DNA of 64,000 nucleotides from DAOUBF01 sp034432795. Its GTDB lineage: Bacteria; Chloroflexota; Anaerolineae; DSLN01. The stretch lies in NCBI GenBank assembly GCA_034432795.1, contig DAOUBF010000040.1:30219-94218 (forward strand). The letters run 5' to 3'. Under the pieces are notes generated by a model. It ran no database searches. It was given only the letters and a program-made list of their open reading frames with translations, and was not told the DNA's origin. The translations under genes and the position numbers were made by a program. Positions 23,372 to 30,046 of this stretch are shown here, piece by piece (the stretch's first letter is position 1; each line of letters opens with the position of its first letter).

Positions 23372-24553
23372 ATGAACGATCCGATCATCGTCTATAGCAC
23401 CGTCTGGTGCCCGGACTGCAGGCGGGTGAAGAAATTTTTCGGGGAGCAACGCGTCCCGTATGTTAACATAGATATTGAGCAGGACGCCGAAGCCATGGCC
23501 TTCGTGGAGAAAGTCAACAATGGCAGGCACATCATCCCCACCATCGTCTTCCCGGATGGCTCTATCCTGGTAGAACCGTCTAATGCTGAACTGGCCGCGA
23601 AGTTGGGGCTGCAAACCCAGGCCCGGCGCTCGTTTTACGATGCGATTATCGTCGGCGGCGGCCCGGCCGGGCTGACCGCCGCCGTGTATCTGGCCCGTGA
23701 AGGCGTGGAGACGCTGGTGATTGAGAAGGCCGGTCTGGGTGGACAGGCGGGTATTACCCAAACCCTGGACAACTTTCCCGGCTTCCCCCAAGGCATCTCA
23801 GGCGCAGAATTTGCCGAACGCCTCGCACAGCAGGCCCGCCGCTTTGATGTTGAAATTATGCAGGCCCAGGAGGTCACTGACATTGTGCCGGAGGACACGT
23901 ATTTGTGTGTGCTCACCGGCGATGGCAGCCAGTATGGGACCAAGGCCGTGCTGCTGGCGACCGGCGCGAGTTATCGCAAGCTGGGTGTGCCGGGCGAGGA
24001 TGACCTGATCGGCCTGAATATCCACTTCTGCGCCACGTGTGATGGCGCTTTCTACAAGGGCAAGAAGGTGCTGGTCATCGGTGGGGGCAACAGCGGGTTT
24101 GAAGAGGGGCTGTTCCTGACACGGTTTGCTCGCCAGGTGGACATTGTGGAGTTCCAACCCGAAGTGAAAGCCAGTAAGATCGCGCAGGACAAGGTCGCCC
24201 AGCAGCCGAACATGACTGTCACCGTGAACCATGCGGTCAAAGCGTTCAGAGGCAAGCACAGGTTAGAAGCCGTGATTGTGGAAGACCGGACCACCGGCGA
24301 AATCAAGGAGTGGCACTACGATGGTGTGTTCGTCTTTATCGGGCTGACGCCGAACAGTGAGCTGGTGAAAGGGAAGGTCCAGCTTGATCCCTATGATTTT
24401 GTTGTCACCGATGACCGACTTATGACCTCTGTGCCCGGCTTGTTTGCGGCGGGCGATGTGCGCGCTGGTTCCACCAAGCAGGCAGCCTCAGCCGCCGGGG
24501 AGGGTGCGACCGCTGCGCTGATGATCCGAGAATACCTGAAGAGAGTGGGATAG
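23372..24553 (+). CDS. Glutaredoxin-thioredoxin reductase fusion
   Basis: A 393-residue flavoprotein. Residues 1-80 are a glutaredoxin/thioredoxin-fold domain with C13-P-D-C16 and the cis-Pro loop HIIPTIVFPDGS. From about 88 it is a thioredoxin reductase: FAD motif IIVGGGPAGLTAAVYLAREG, redox-active C220-A-T-C223, NADPH motif VLVIGGGNSGFEEGLFL and the closing PGLFAAGDVRAGSTKQAASAAGEGATAA. The natural chemistry would be NADPH to FAD to CATC to the fused CPDC disulfide, making a self-contained reductant for a cytoplasmic acceptor. It is unlike the short stand-alone TrxB by virtue of the N-terminal domain. Confidence 0.92.
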   Translation: MNDPIIVYSTVWCPDCRRVKKFFGEQRVPYVNIDIEQDAEAMAFVEKVNNGRHIIPTIVFPDGSILVEPSNAELAAKLGLQTQARRSFYDAIIVGGGPAGLTAAVYLAREGVETLVIEKAGLGGQAGITQTLDNFPGFPQGISGAEFAERLAQQARRFDVEIMQAQEVTDIVPEDTYLCVLTGDGSQYGTKAVLLATGASYRKLGVPGEDDLIGLNIHFCATCDGAFYKGKKVLVIGGGNSGFEEGLFLTRFARQVDIVEFQPEVKASKIAQDKVAQQPNMTVTVNHAVKAFRGKHRLEAVIVEDRTTGEIKEWHYDGVFVFIGLTPNSELVKGKVQLDPYDFVVTDDRLMTSVPGLFAAGDVRAGSTKQAASAAGEGATAALMIREYLKRVG

Positions 24554-24665
24554 AAACGTCAACCTGTTTCAAAAACAGACTGAAGCCCTTGCCCTTCGCT
24601 TCGCTCAGGGCGTCATGCGGAGCGCAGCACCCGGTTGGGAGGGAGAGGGTGGGGGTGAGGTTCTT

Positions 24666-24703
24666 CGCCGGGCTGCAGGGTGATATGTTTGAGATAGGTT
24701 CTT
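24666..24703. repeat. Dispersed GCCGGGCTGCAGGGTGA repeat
   Basis: About 38 bases here match 40951-40989 closely (CGCCGGG-TGCAGGGTGA-ATGTT...AGGTTCT). The surrounding 24554-24747 gap also holds a GCCCTTCGCTTCGCTCAGGGC palindrome-like stretch and a G-rich tract; no gene is seen there. Confidence 0.6.
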
Positions 24704-24747
24704 ATCAGAGGCAGCGCAGATCAGCCCACCTTTGCCAGAGACCCGCC

Positions 24748-25299
24748 TCAGCTCGTAAACACCGGTAGATGCCCCAGGGCGATAATATCCTGCCACTTGG
24801 CCCTCTCGCCCTCAGTGAGGATCGCCGCCTGGGCCACAGTGGTCGCGCCGGCTTTCTCCACCAGCAGGCGCATCCCCTGCAGCGTGCTGCCCGTGCTGAT
24901 CACGTCGTCCACCAGAATGACGCGCTTGCCCTGGATCAGGCGGCGGTCCTTCTCGTCCAGATAGAGTGTCTGCGGCTTGCCGGTGGTGATAGAGAGCGTC
25001 TCGGCCTGCAGGGCCTCGCCCATGTAGGGCTTGTACGCCTTGCGTAAGACGACATAGGGCAGGCCCATCTGCACGGCCAGTTCATGGATGAGCGGGATGC
25101 TCTTGGCCTCGGCGGTGACCAGGACATCGGCCTGGATGCCCCGCAGCCTGCGGGCCAACTCGCGGGCCACGGCCTGGACTAACTCGGTATCCCCCAGAAT
25201 ATTGAGAATGGCGATACGGACACCGGGAGCCACCTCAAACAGGGGCAGGTGGCGGGTGATCCCGGCAATATTAATCGTATAGGTCTCGCGCTCCGTCAT
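24748..25299 (-). CDS. Purine-type phosphoribosyltransferase
   Basis: A 183-residue type I PRTase. The PRPP-binding loop VILVDDVISTGST is at about residues 125-137, with the hydrophobic beta-strand and DD pair intact, and the flexible segment VVLRKAYKPYMGEAL resembles adenine/xanthine phosphoribosyltransferases. The N-terminus (ITRHLPLFEVAPGVRIAILNILGDTELV) differs from classical Apt. It would transfer a base onto PRPP for salvage, or act as a regulatory PRTase of the PurR/PyrR kind; adenine is the most likely base by similarity of the loop region. It stands alone with a long repeat-filled gap upstream. Confidence 0.75.
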   Translation of the reverse strand: MTERETYTINIAGITRHLPLFEVAPGVRIAILNILGDTELVQAVARELARRLRGIQADVLVTAEAKSIPLIHELAVQMGLPYVVLRKAYKPYMGEALQAETLSITTGKPQTLYLDEKDRRLIQGKRVILVDDVISTGSTLQGMRLLVEKAGATTVAQAAILTEGERAKWQDIIALGHLPVFTS

Positions 25300-25866
25300 G
25301 GTGCTCCTTTTACTCAGGGTTCGCCGTAAACATCCGTTTAATAGCTGCTGACCCCTTTCATCATACTCGTAGCTTCATCTACGGTCAAGCGTCACGCCTT
25401 GAGATCCTCTTATAAATCCGTCAGGCACGGCTCACGCGCTATATTGCGCCGGGGAGCCCATAGAACTCTACGCCATGTCAGTGTGAATTGAGGCTCTCCG
25501 CGCGTGGAGAGCCGGTCGTAGGCCGGATTTCCCTCCCCGGCGTAGGGCAGGTTTCTGAACCTGCCGCTCTGCGGCGGCTATGGAAAGCCTTTCGGCGGCT
25601 ATAGAAAGCCGCCCTACAGGCTCAGCCGTAGCTCAGGTGTAGGGCAGGTTTCTATACCTGCCGCTCTTCGGCGGCTATGGAAAGCCGCCCTACTGGCTAT
25701 CTATCCCGCCTTGCCCATCCCGCCATTTATGAGAGGACCTCAATCACGCCCGGCCGCAGGCGCCCCAGGGGTGATTTCAACCCCCGGCTGCCCTTGTTCA
25801 CAGGCGCGGTTCAAGGTACAATTCCGTTCACGAACGGTTATGAAAGACCAGGAGGAGTAAACGCGC
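25300..25866. other. Intergenic region with a tandem/inverted repeat block
   Basis: This 567-bp gap holds no gene I can support. At 25492-25513 there is an 8-base-arm hairpin (GGCTCTCC/GGAGAGCC). From 25541 to 25691 two copies of GTAGGGCAGGTTTCT-ACCTGCCG-CGGCGGCTATGGAAAGCC occur, the second inverted in part (GGCGGCTATAGAAAGCCGCCC). Confidence 0.65.
25541..25691. repeat. Duplicated GTAGGGCAGGTTTCT...CGGCGGCTATGGAAAGCC unit
   Basis: Two units (about 25543-25620 and 25639-25691) share the 15-base opening and the CGGCTATGGAAAGCC end; each contains internal complementary stretches (GGCAGGTTTCT/AACCTGCCG). The TAGGGGCAGGTCT type at 40919-40945 and 57720-57745 looks related. Confidence 0.6.
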
Positions 25867-26121
25867 ATGAGCGAGCGCCTGAAGATTACCGAGGAGACCC
25901 GGCTGGAAGAGATCATTGACCGCGCCCCCTATGTCGTCAGCGTCCTGGACGAGTATGGCGTGTACTTTGATCCCTTTACCTATATCACGCTGAAGTCGTC
26001 TATCGCCGACGTGGCCGAGTACAACGCGCTGCCCGACTATAAGGAGTTTCTGCAGGCACTGCAGCAGGCCCTGGATGCCGGGCCGCCGCCGGAGTGGAAG
26101 GGCGATCTCAAATCGGCCTGA
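25867..26121 (+). CDS. Small DUF1858-like helical protein
   Basis: An 84-residue acidic protein (ITEETRLEEIIDRAPYVVSVLDEYGVYFDPFTYITLKSSIADVAEY). The layout, a short strand, the helix ending in P-x-V-x-x-V-L-D-E-Y-G and a following helix, resembles DUF1858/DUF542 domains, but the Cys usually found after the Gly is missing. A GGAGGAG site precedes the ATG. Function unknown; no enzyme motif. It overlaps the convergent downstream gene by 14 bases. Immediately upstream is the 25.3-25.9 kb repeat block. Confidence 0.6.
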   Translation: MSERLKITEETRLEEIIDRAPYVVSVLDEYGVYFDPFTYITLKSSIADVAEYNALPDYKEFLQALQQALDAGPPPEWKGDLKSA

Positions 26122-26803
26122 AGTCCGGCGTCTCGGCGATGGCCATATCCACCAGGATGACCAGCGCGGCCACCAGCAGCGGATACCGCTTAAGCACCGG
26201 CGAGCGCACTCCGATTTCGTAGCAGAAGCCCTCAATGGGGTGGATCACCTCGGCGGGGGGAAGCCGCCTGCGCCGTCGGGCGGGTTTCTCGGCGGCCTGT
26301 GCCAGCCGCTCGGCATCGTTCAAGATGCGCCGTAGCCGCACCTGCGCCAGCGATTCCGTCCGCTGAGCTGGACGGCCAGCGGGCACGATCTCCCTCAGTG
26401 CCTCCCCCTCAAAGATCTCGTAGAGCCGGTCGGCGTAGCGGCTGCCCCGCGCCACAAACAGCCGTCCGGCGAATTCAAGTTCGTAGTCCGGCAGGCGTTG
26501 CAGCAGGTCATCGGCGGGGGTGTAGCGCTGGGTGATGGAAGCGAGCAGGGACCAGGAGGGGAGTTCTTCGTCGGGGGTGAGCAGATAGTAGGTGGTCCCC
26601 TCCACCCAGGGCAGGTCGGGAGGCGGCTCCAATCGGCCTACCGGATCCCCATTGGGGGCGCGGAAATGGACGCGACGGGTATGGTAAATGCGCCAGGGCT
26701 CCTCGCGGTCGGCGATCCACAAAAGCTGGCCACCCTCATCGTAGATGCGGTAGCGGTAGGGCCGATTCTCATGAAAGATCAGCCGTTCAATGCCCAGGCG
26801 CAT
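26108..26803 (-). CDS. Uncharacterised protein, possibly LURP-one-like, with a C-terminal hydrophobic segment
   Basis: A 231-residue protein not assigned with confidence. The N-terminal 70 residues are beta-rich (FHENRPYRYRIYDEGGQLLWIADREEPWRIYHTRRVHFRAPNGDPVG), reminiscent of LURP-one-related/DUF567 barrels, which bind lipid-like ligands or act in membrane stress. The middle is Arg/Glu-rich and a hydrophobic stretch (YPLLVAALVILVDMAI) lies near the C-terminus, so it may be tail-anchored. It lies between the short DUF1858-like gene and the chelatase, transcribed with the chelatase strand. Confidence 0.4.
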   Translation of the reverse strand: MRLGIERLIFHENRPYRYRIYDEGGQLLWIADREEPWRIYHTRRVHFRAPNGDPVGRLEPPPDLPWVEGTTYYLLTPDEELPSWSLLASITQRYTPADDLLQRLPDYELEFAGRLFVARGSRYADRLYEIFEGEALREIVPAGRPAQRTESLAQVRLRRILNDAERLAQAAEKPARRRRRLPPAEVIHPIEGFCYEIGVRSPVLKRYPLLVAALVILVDMAIAETPDFRPI

Positions 26804-26888
26804 GATCGTTCCTTTCCCCCTTATAATCTACCGGAAAGGTCGCAAACGGCGAATAGGATTCTAGTCCTGATACGCGATACGTGACGGG

Positions 26889-28949
26889 TCAGGCATCGCG
26901 TGTCTCTTTCAGCTCCTGCCTCACTGTCTGGTACAACGACTCGGCCTTGAGTTCGCGCAGGGTATAGCACGGCCCGACCAGGCAATCGGCCAGGGCCTGT
27001 GCCAGCCCCTGGTCAAAGGCGGCGTGCTCCATGTTGATCACCACCGAGCGGACGCCGCTTTCGTGCAGGAGCCTGGCCATGCGGTGGGCCTCCTCCTGGG
27101 GGGGCAAATCGGTCATGGAGACATTACCGGCGCCATCGGTAAGCAGGATCATCAGTGGCATCACCTCCGGGTGTGCGCGCCGCTCCTGGGTGAAGACCTT
27201 ATACGCCAGCCACAGCCCGCTGGACAGCGGCGTTTTACCGCCAACGGGGATGTCGGCCAGGGCGTGCCGGGCCAGTTCCACACTAGAGGTCGGCGGCAGG
27301 ATCAGCCTGGCCTCGTTCTTCTGGAAGACCACCAGCCCCACGCGGTCACGGCGCTGGTAGGCATCGGTGAGCAGCGACATGATGGCGCCTTTGGTGGCCT
27401 CCATCCGTTCAGCCACGGCCATGGACCAACTCGCATCCACGACGAACAAGATCAGGTTGGCCGCCCGCTTGACGCGAACCTTGCGCTGGAGGTCCTGGGG
27501 TTCTACAGCAAAGGCCACATCCTTGCGCTCGCGGCGGAGCTGATAGGGCGCGGCAGCGCGCAGCGTGGCATCAAAGGCGATGTCATCAGTCTGGCCATTG
27601 GCGGGGCGGCTCTGAATATAGCGGCCCCGCTTGCGGTCGGTGCGGGTGTAGCTGCGCTTGCCCCCGGTGGAGCGCGTCAGCCGATCCAGGGGCGTATCCA
27701 GGCGGCGCGTGCGGAAGGTCTCCCCGATGGAGACGGACCGGCCTCCTTCCCACCAGCGGGCGCTCTGCGGCTCCCTGGGGACATCCTGACGTGCGGCTTC
27801 AGGCTGGCCGATATTGGAGGCCTCAGAAGAAGGGGAAGCTAGTGCCTTTTTTTTTACCTGTCCGGCCTCCGGTGCGCCCTGGGCAGGCTTGGGTTCGGCT
27901 TCGCCCGCGCCGCCATCGCGCTGGTTGCGTGCCTGCTCCAGCCGCTCGCGCAGGTCTTGCAGGCTGATCTCGGCCTCCTGGAAGGGCTGGCGCTTGAGAC
28001 GGTGAGGCAGGGCCAGTTCGGCGGCAAGCAGGATGTCCTCCTCGGTCACGTGGTCGCGGCCCTGAAGCGCGGCATGGGCGCGGGCGGCCTTCAAGATCAC
28101 TAGGTCAGCGCGGTGACCATCCACGCGCAGGCTGCTGGTCAGCCGGGCAATGGTGAGCAACTCCTCGCGGCCATAGCGGACATGGTCCACCAGTTCGCGT
28201 GCCCTGGCGATCTCGCGGGAGAGTTCCCGTTCGCGTGGCTCCCATTCGGCGCGGAAGCCTTCGGGGTCGGCTTCAAAGGCCAGGTTGCGCTCCAGAATGG
28301 CCACGCGGTCGGCGGGGTTCATCAGGCCGCGAATGTCCACACATAGGGCGAAGCGGTCCAGCAACTGGGGGCGCAGGTCGCCTTCCTCCGGGTTCATGGT
28401 GCCGACCAGGATGAAGCGGGCCGGGTGGCTGAAGGAAATGCCTTCGCGCTCCACCACGTTGATGCCCATCGCGGCGGAGTCCAGCAACAGGTCCACCACG
28501 TGGTCATCCAGCAGGTTGACCTCGTCCACATAGAGGATGCCGCGATTGGCGGCGGCCAGGACGCCCGGCTCAAAGCGGCGCTCGCCCTTCTGGATAGCCA
28601 GCTCAATGTCCAGCGTGCCCACCACGCGGTCCTCGGTGGCGCTGACAGGCAGGTCCACCAGCCGGGTGCGGCGGGTGGCGACGGGCAATTTCTCGCCGCG
28701 TTCCACCCGCTCCTTGCATTCGGTGCACAGGAGGGCAGGCTGGTTAGGGTCGCAACTGAAGCGGCAATCGGCGACGACCTCAATTTCCGGCAGGAGGGCG
28801 GCCAGGGCACGAGCGGCGGTGCTCTTGGCCGTGCCGCGTTCGCCGCGAATGAGCACACCCCCAATGCGTGGGTTGACGGCGTTGAGCACCAGGGCACGCT
28901 TCATGCGGTCCTGGCCAACAATGGCGGTAAACGGAAAGATGGGTGGCAT
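26889..28949 (-). CDS. Magnesium/cobalt chelatase-type AAA+ and VWA protein (fused ChlI-ChlD)
   Basis: A 686-residue protein. Residues 1-340 are an AAA+ domain of the ChlI/BchI type: AIVGQDRMKRALVLNAVNP, Walker A GERGTAKST (36-44), VDEVNLLDD Walker B and the TMNPEEGDLRPQLLDRF sensor. A Pro/Glu/Ala-rich linker (~345-410) leads to a VWA domain with the MIDAS motif FVVDASWSM near 503. This fusion is the small-subunit architecture of putative cobalt or magnesium chelatases. No BchH/CobN partner is in the window, so a metal-insertion role is not certain; related fusions also act as stand-alone chaperone-like MoxR/VWA proteins. Its promoter and first 46 codons are duplicated at 29764-29970. Confidence 0.82.
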   Translation of the reverse strand: MPPIFPFTAIVGQDRMKRALVLNAVNPRIGGVLIRGERGTAKSTAARALAALLPEIEVVADCRFSCDPNQPALLCTECKERVERGEKLPVATRRTRLVDLPVSATEDRVVGTLDIELAIQKGERRFEPGVLAAANRGILYVDEVNLLDDHVVDLLLDSAAMGINVVEREGISFSHPARFILVGTMNPEEGDLRPQLLDRFALCVDIRGLMNPADRVAILERNLAFEADPEGFRAEWEPRERELSREIARARELVDHVRYGREELLTIARLTSSLRVDGHRADLVILKAARAHAALQGRDHVTEEDILLAAELALPHRLKRQPFQEAEISLQDLRERLEQARNQRDGGAGEAEPKPAQGAPEAGQVKKKALASPSSEASNIGQPEAARQDVPREPQSARWWEGGRSVSIGETFRTRRLDTPLDRLTRSTGGKRSYTRTDRKRGRYIQSRPANGQTDDIAFDATLRAAAPYQLRRERKDVAFAVEPQDLQRKVRVKRAANLILFVVDASWSMAVAERMEATKGAIMSLLTDAYQRRDRVGLVVFQKNEARLILPPTSSVELARHALADIPVGGKTPLSSGLWLAYKVFTQERRAHPEVMPLMILLTDGAGNVSMTDLPPQEEAHRMARLLHESGVRSVVINMEHAAFDQGLAQALADCLVGPCYTLRELKAESLYQTVRQELKETRDA

Positions 28950-29030
28950 AGGTTACAATTCCGATCCAACTCTAATTCAAACGTTTTCCTGCCCCCATTA
29001 TAGCTAATTCTAGGGCAAAGGGAAAGAGAA
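28813..29030. repeat. Direct repeat copy 1: chelatase 5' end and promoter
   Basis: Spans the chelatase start codon (28949), its leader and the -10 box. It matches 29764-29970 at about 95% over the 137 coding bases (seven differences by eye) and again around the promoter (29000-29030), while the leader between them differs and is 11 bases longer. Confidence 0.9.
28997..29002 (-). promoter_or_regulatory. -10 box of the chelatase gene
   Basis: TATAAT on the minus strand, 48 bases before the chelatase ATG, inside CTAGAATTAGCTATAATGGG. The same box recurs at 29937-29942. The -35 is not clear. Confidence 0.5.
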
Positions 29031-29050
29031 GGGCACTTGTGTATAGAAAT

Positions 29051-29410
29051 CTAGAACGGGACCCAATCAAGCCGATCGACCCATTCTTCGGCCTCGCTGG
29101 CTTCCCAGATCAAGTATAGGTCTTGTGCCAGCCGGCCCACCGGGGTGCCCGGACGTACCCAAAGAACGCCCCAGAGATGGCCGCCAGCAGCCCAATGCGC
29201 TGCGATGTGCTCAGGCAGGCTGGTGCGGTTCGAAGTTACCAGCGCACGTTGTCCGAGTTCCAGATAGCGCAACAAGTCGGGGTCTGGTGTGCTCAAGGAA
29301 GGGGCTTCCGGGTCTCCTATCCGCAGCACATCTATAGTTGGATTCAGGCGCAGAAGGGCCGTTTTCAGCCGAGGCGATTGGTTTTCATCCAGCAGGAAGC
29401 GGACCTTCAT
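29051..29410 (-). CDS. DUF5615 PIN-like toxin
   Basis: A 119-residue protein. It opens VRFLLDENQSPRLKTALLRL, the DUF5615 signature with D and E of the PIN-like metal site, continues with the TPDPDLLRYLELGQRALVTSNRTSLPEHIAAH block (a second acidic D and the S/T-N-R strand), and ends with a helix-rich tail. The family is thought to be the toxin partner of DUF433 antitoxins. The ATG (29410) overlaps the DUF433 stop (ATGA-style), so the two are coupled. It holds two TCGA sites (29076, 29230), rare in this DNA. The gene ends about 20 bases before the chelatase promoter region. Confidence 0.75.
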   Translation of the reverse strand: MKVRFLLDENQSPRLKTALLRLNPTIDVLRIGDPEAPSLSTPDPDLLRYLELGQRALVTSNRTSLPEHIAAHWAAGGHLWGVLWVRPGTPVGRLAQDLYLIWEASEAEEWVDRLDWVPF

Positions 29411-29739
29411 AGAGTGGGGGCGTGGTCCTTCACCCGTTGTGCTTTCAGGGCGCGCAGGCGTTGGACGATGGGCGGTGGGTTCGCAGCCCATTGCCGGTAT
29501 TGCTCCTCGCGCCAGGCTGCCAGCCGGGCTAAATAAGCGTCCACCTCGGCGCGGTTGTGCAGGTAGTAGGTGATCGTGGCGTGGATCTCTTCCAAGCTCA
29601 ACGTCGGGAGTTGGGCGGCGATTTCCTCCGGCGTGTAACCGTCCAGGTAATAGTATAGGACATCGTCAATACCAATCCGGTGTCCTTTAATCCGGATGTC
29701 ATCCGGACTGAGAAACTCAAAATACTCTTCCAGCTTCAT
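29407..29739 (-). CDS. DUF433 antitoxin-like protein
   Basis: A 110-residue protein whose N-terminal half is the DUF433 fold: FEFLSPDDIRIKGHRIGIDDVLYYYLDGYTPEEIAAQLPTLSLEEIHATITYYLHNRAEVDAYL, a winged-helix-like DNA-binding domain used as antitoxin with DUF5615 toxins. The C-terminal tail (RLRALKAQRVKDH) is basic. The ATG overlaps the stop of the truncated chelatase leader (ATGA), which should make its translation depend on ribosomes finishing that leader, and it is followed by a coupled toxin gene. Confidence 0.75.
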   Translation of the reverse strand: MKLEEYFEFLSPDDIRIKGHRIGIDDVLYYYLDGYTPEEIAAQLPTLSLEEIHATITYYLHNRAEVDAYLARLAAWREEQYRQWAANPPPIVQRLRALKAQRVKDHAPTL

Positions 29740-29900
29740 GGAGTAGCCTCTTTATCTATGATGGCGGCGGTGCTCTTGGCCGTGCCGCGTTCGCCGCGAA
29801 TGAGCACACCCCCAATGCGCGGGTTGACGGCGTTGAGCACCAGGGCGCGCTTCATGTGGTCCTGGCCGACGATAGCGGTAAACGGAAAGATGGATGGCAT
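29736..29900 (-). pseudogene. Truncated duplicate of the chelatase N-terminus acting as a leader peptide
   Basis: From ATG 29900 the frame encodes 54 residues. The first 46 equal the chelatase N-terminus with two substitutions (position 3 Pro to Ser, position 15 Arg to His), including the whole Walker A GERGTAKST; the last eight (IIDKEATP) are new. The stop TGA 29738-29736 overlaps the DUF433 ATG as ATGA. So the duplicated promoter and start now drive a leader-antitoxin-toxin operon. It cannot be a functional ATPase. It may be simply a remnant, or a translation-coupling leader. Confidence 0.85.
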
Positions 29901-29970
29901 GTACGTGCGATTCCCGTTCAGTCGGTTCTCGCTCCCATTATAGCCAATTCTAGGGCGAAGGGAAAGGGAG
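29764..29970. repeat. Direct repeat copy 2: chelatase 5' end and promoter upstream of the toxin-antitoxin pair
   Basis: Second copy of the 28813-29030 repeat, in the same orientation. The ~690-bp toxin-antitoxin module lies between the two copies. The homology to copy 1 ends within the coding part at codon 46, exactly where the unique eight-residue tail of the leader begins. Confidence 0.9.
29937..29942 (-). promoter_or_regulatory. Duplicated -10 box driving the leader/DUF433/DUF5615 unit
   Basis: TATAAT on the minus strand, 37 bases before ATG 29900, with flanks matching the chelatase promoter. It places the toxin-antitoxin pair under a copy of the host gene's promoter. Confidence 0.5.
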
Positions 29971-30011
29971 ACGCGGCTGGTAGGCCTATATGAGAAGAGG
30001 CTAAACTCGGG

Positions 30012-30017
30012 TATAAT
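30012..30017 (+). promoter_or_regulatory. -10 box of the histidine kinase gene
   Basis: TATAAT 29 bases before ATG 30047; start of transcription near 30024 would leave a very short leader. No good -35 seen. Confidence 0.45.
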
Positions 30018-30046
30018 TGTGTAGAATTGATAGAGATCAGACTACG

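Noticed and set aside
25492..25513. Intrinsic terminator of the phosphoribosyltransferase gene
   Set aside because: The hairpin has no T-tract, is far from the gene and upstream of it rather than downstream.
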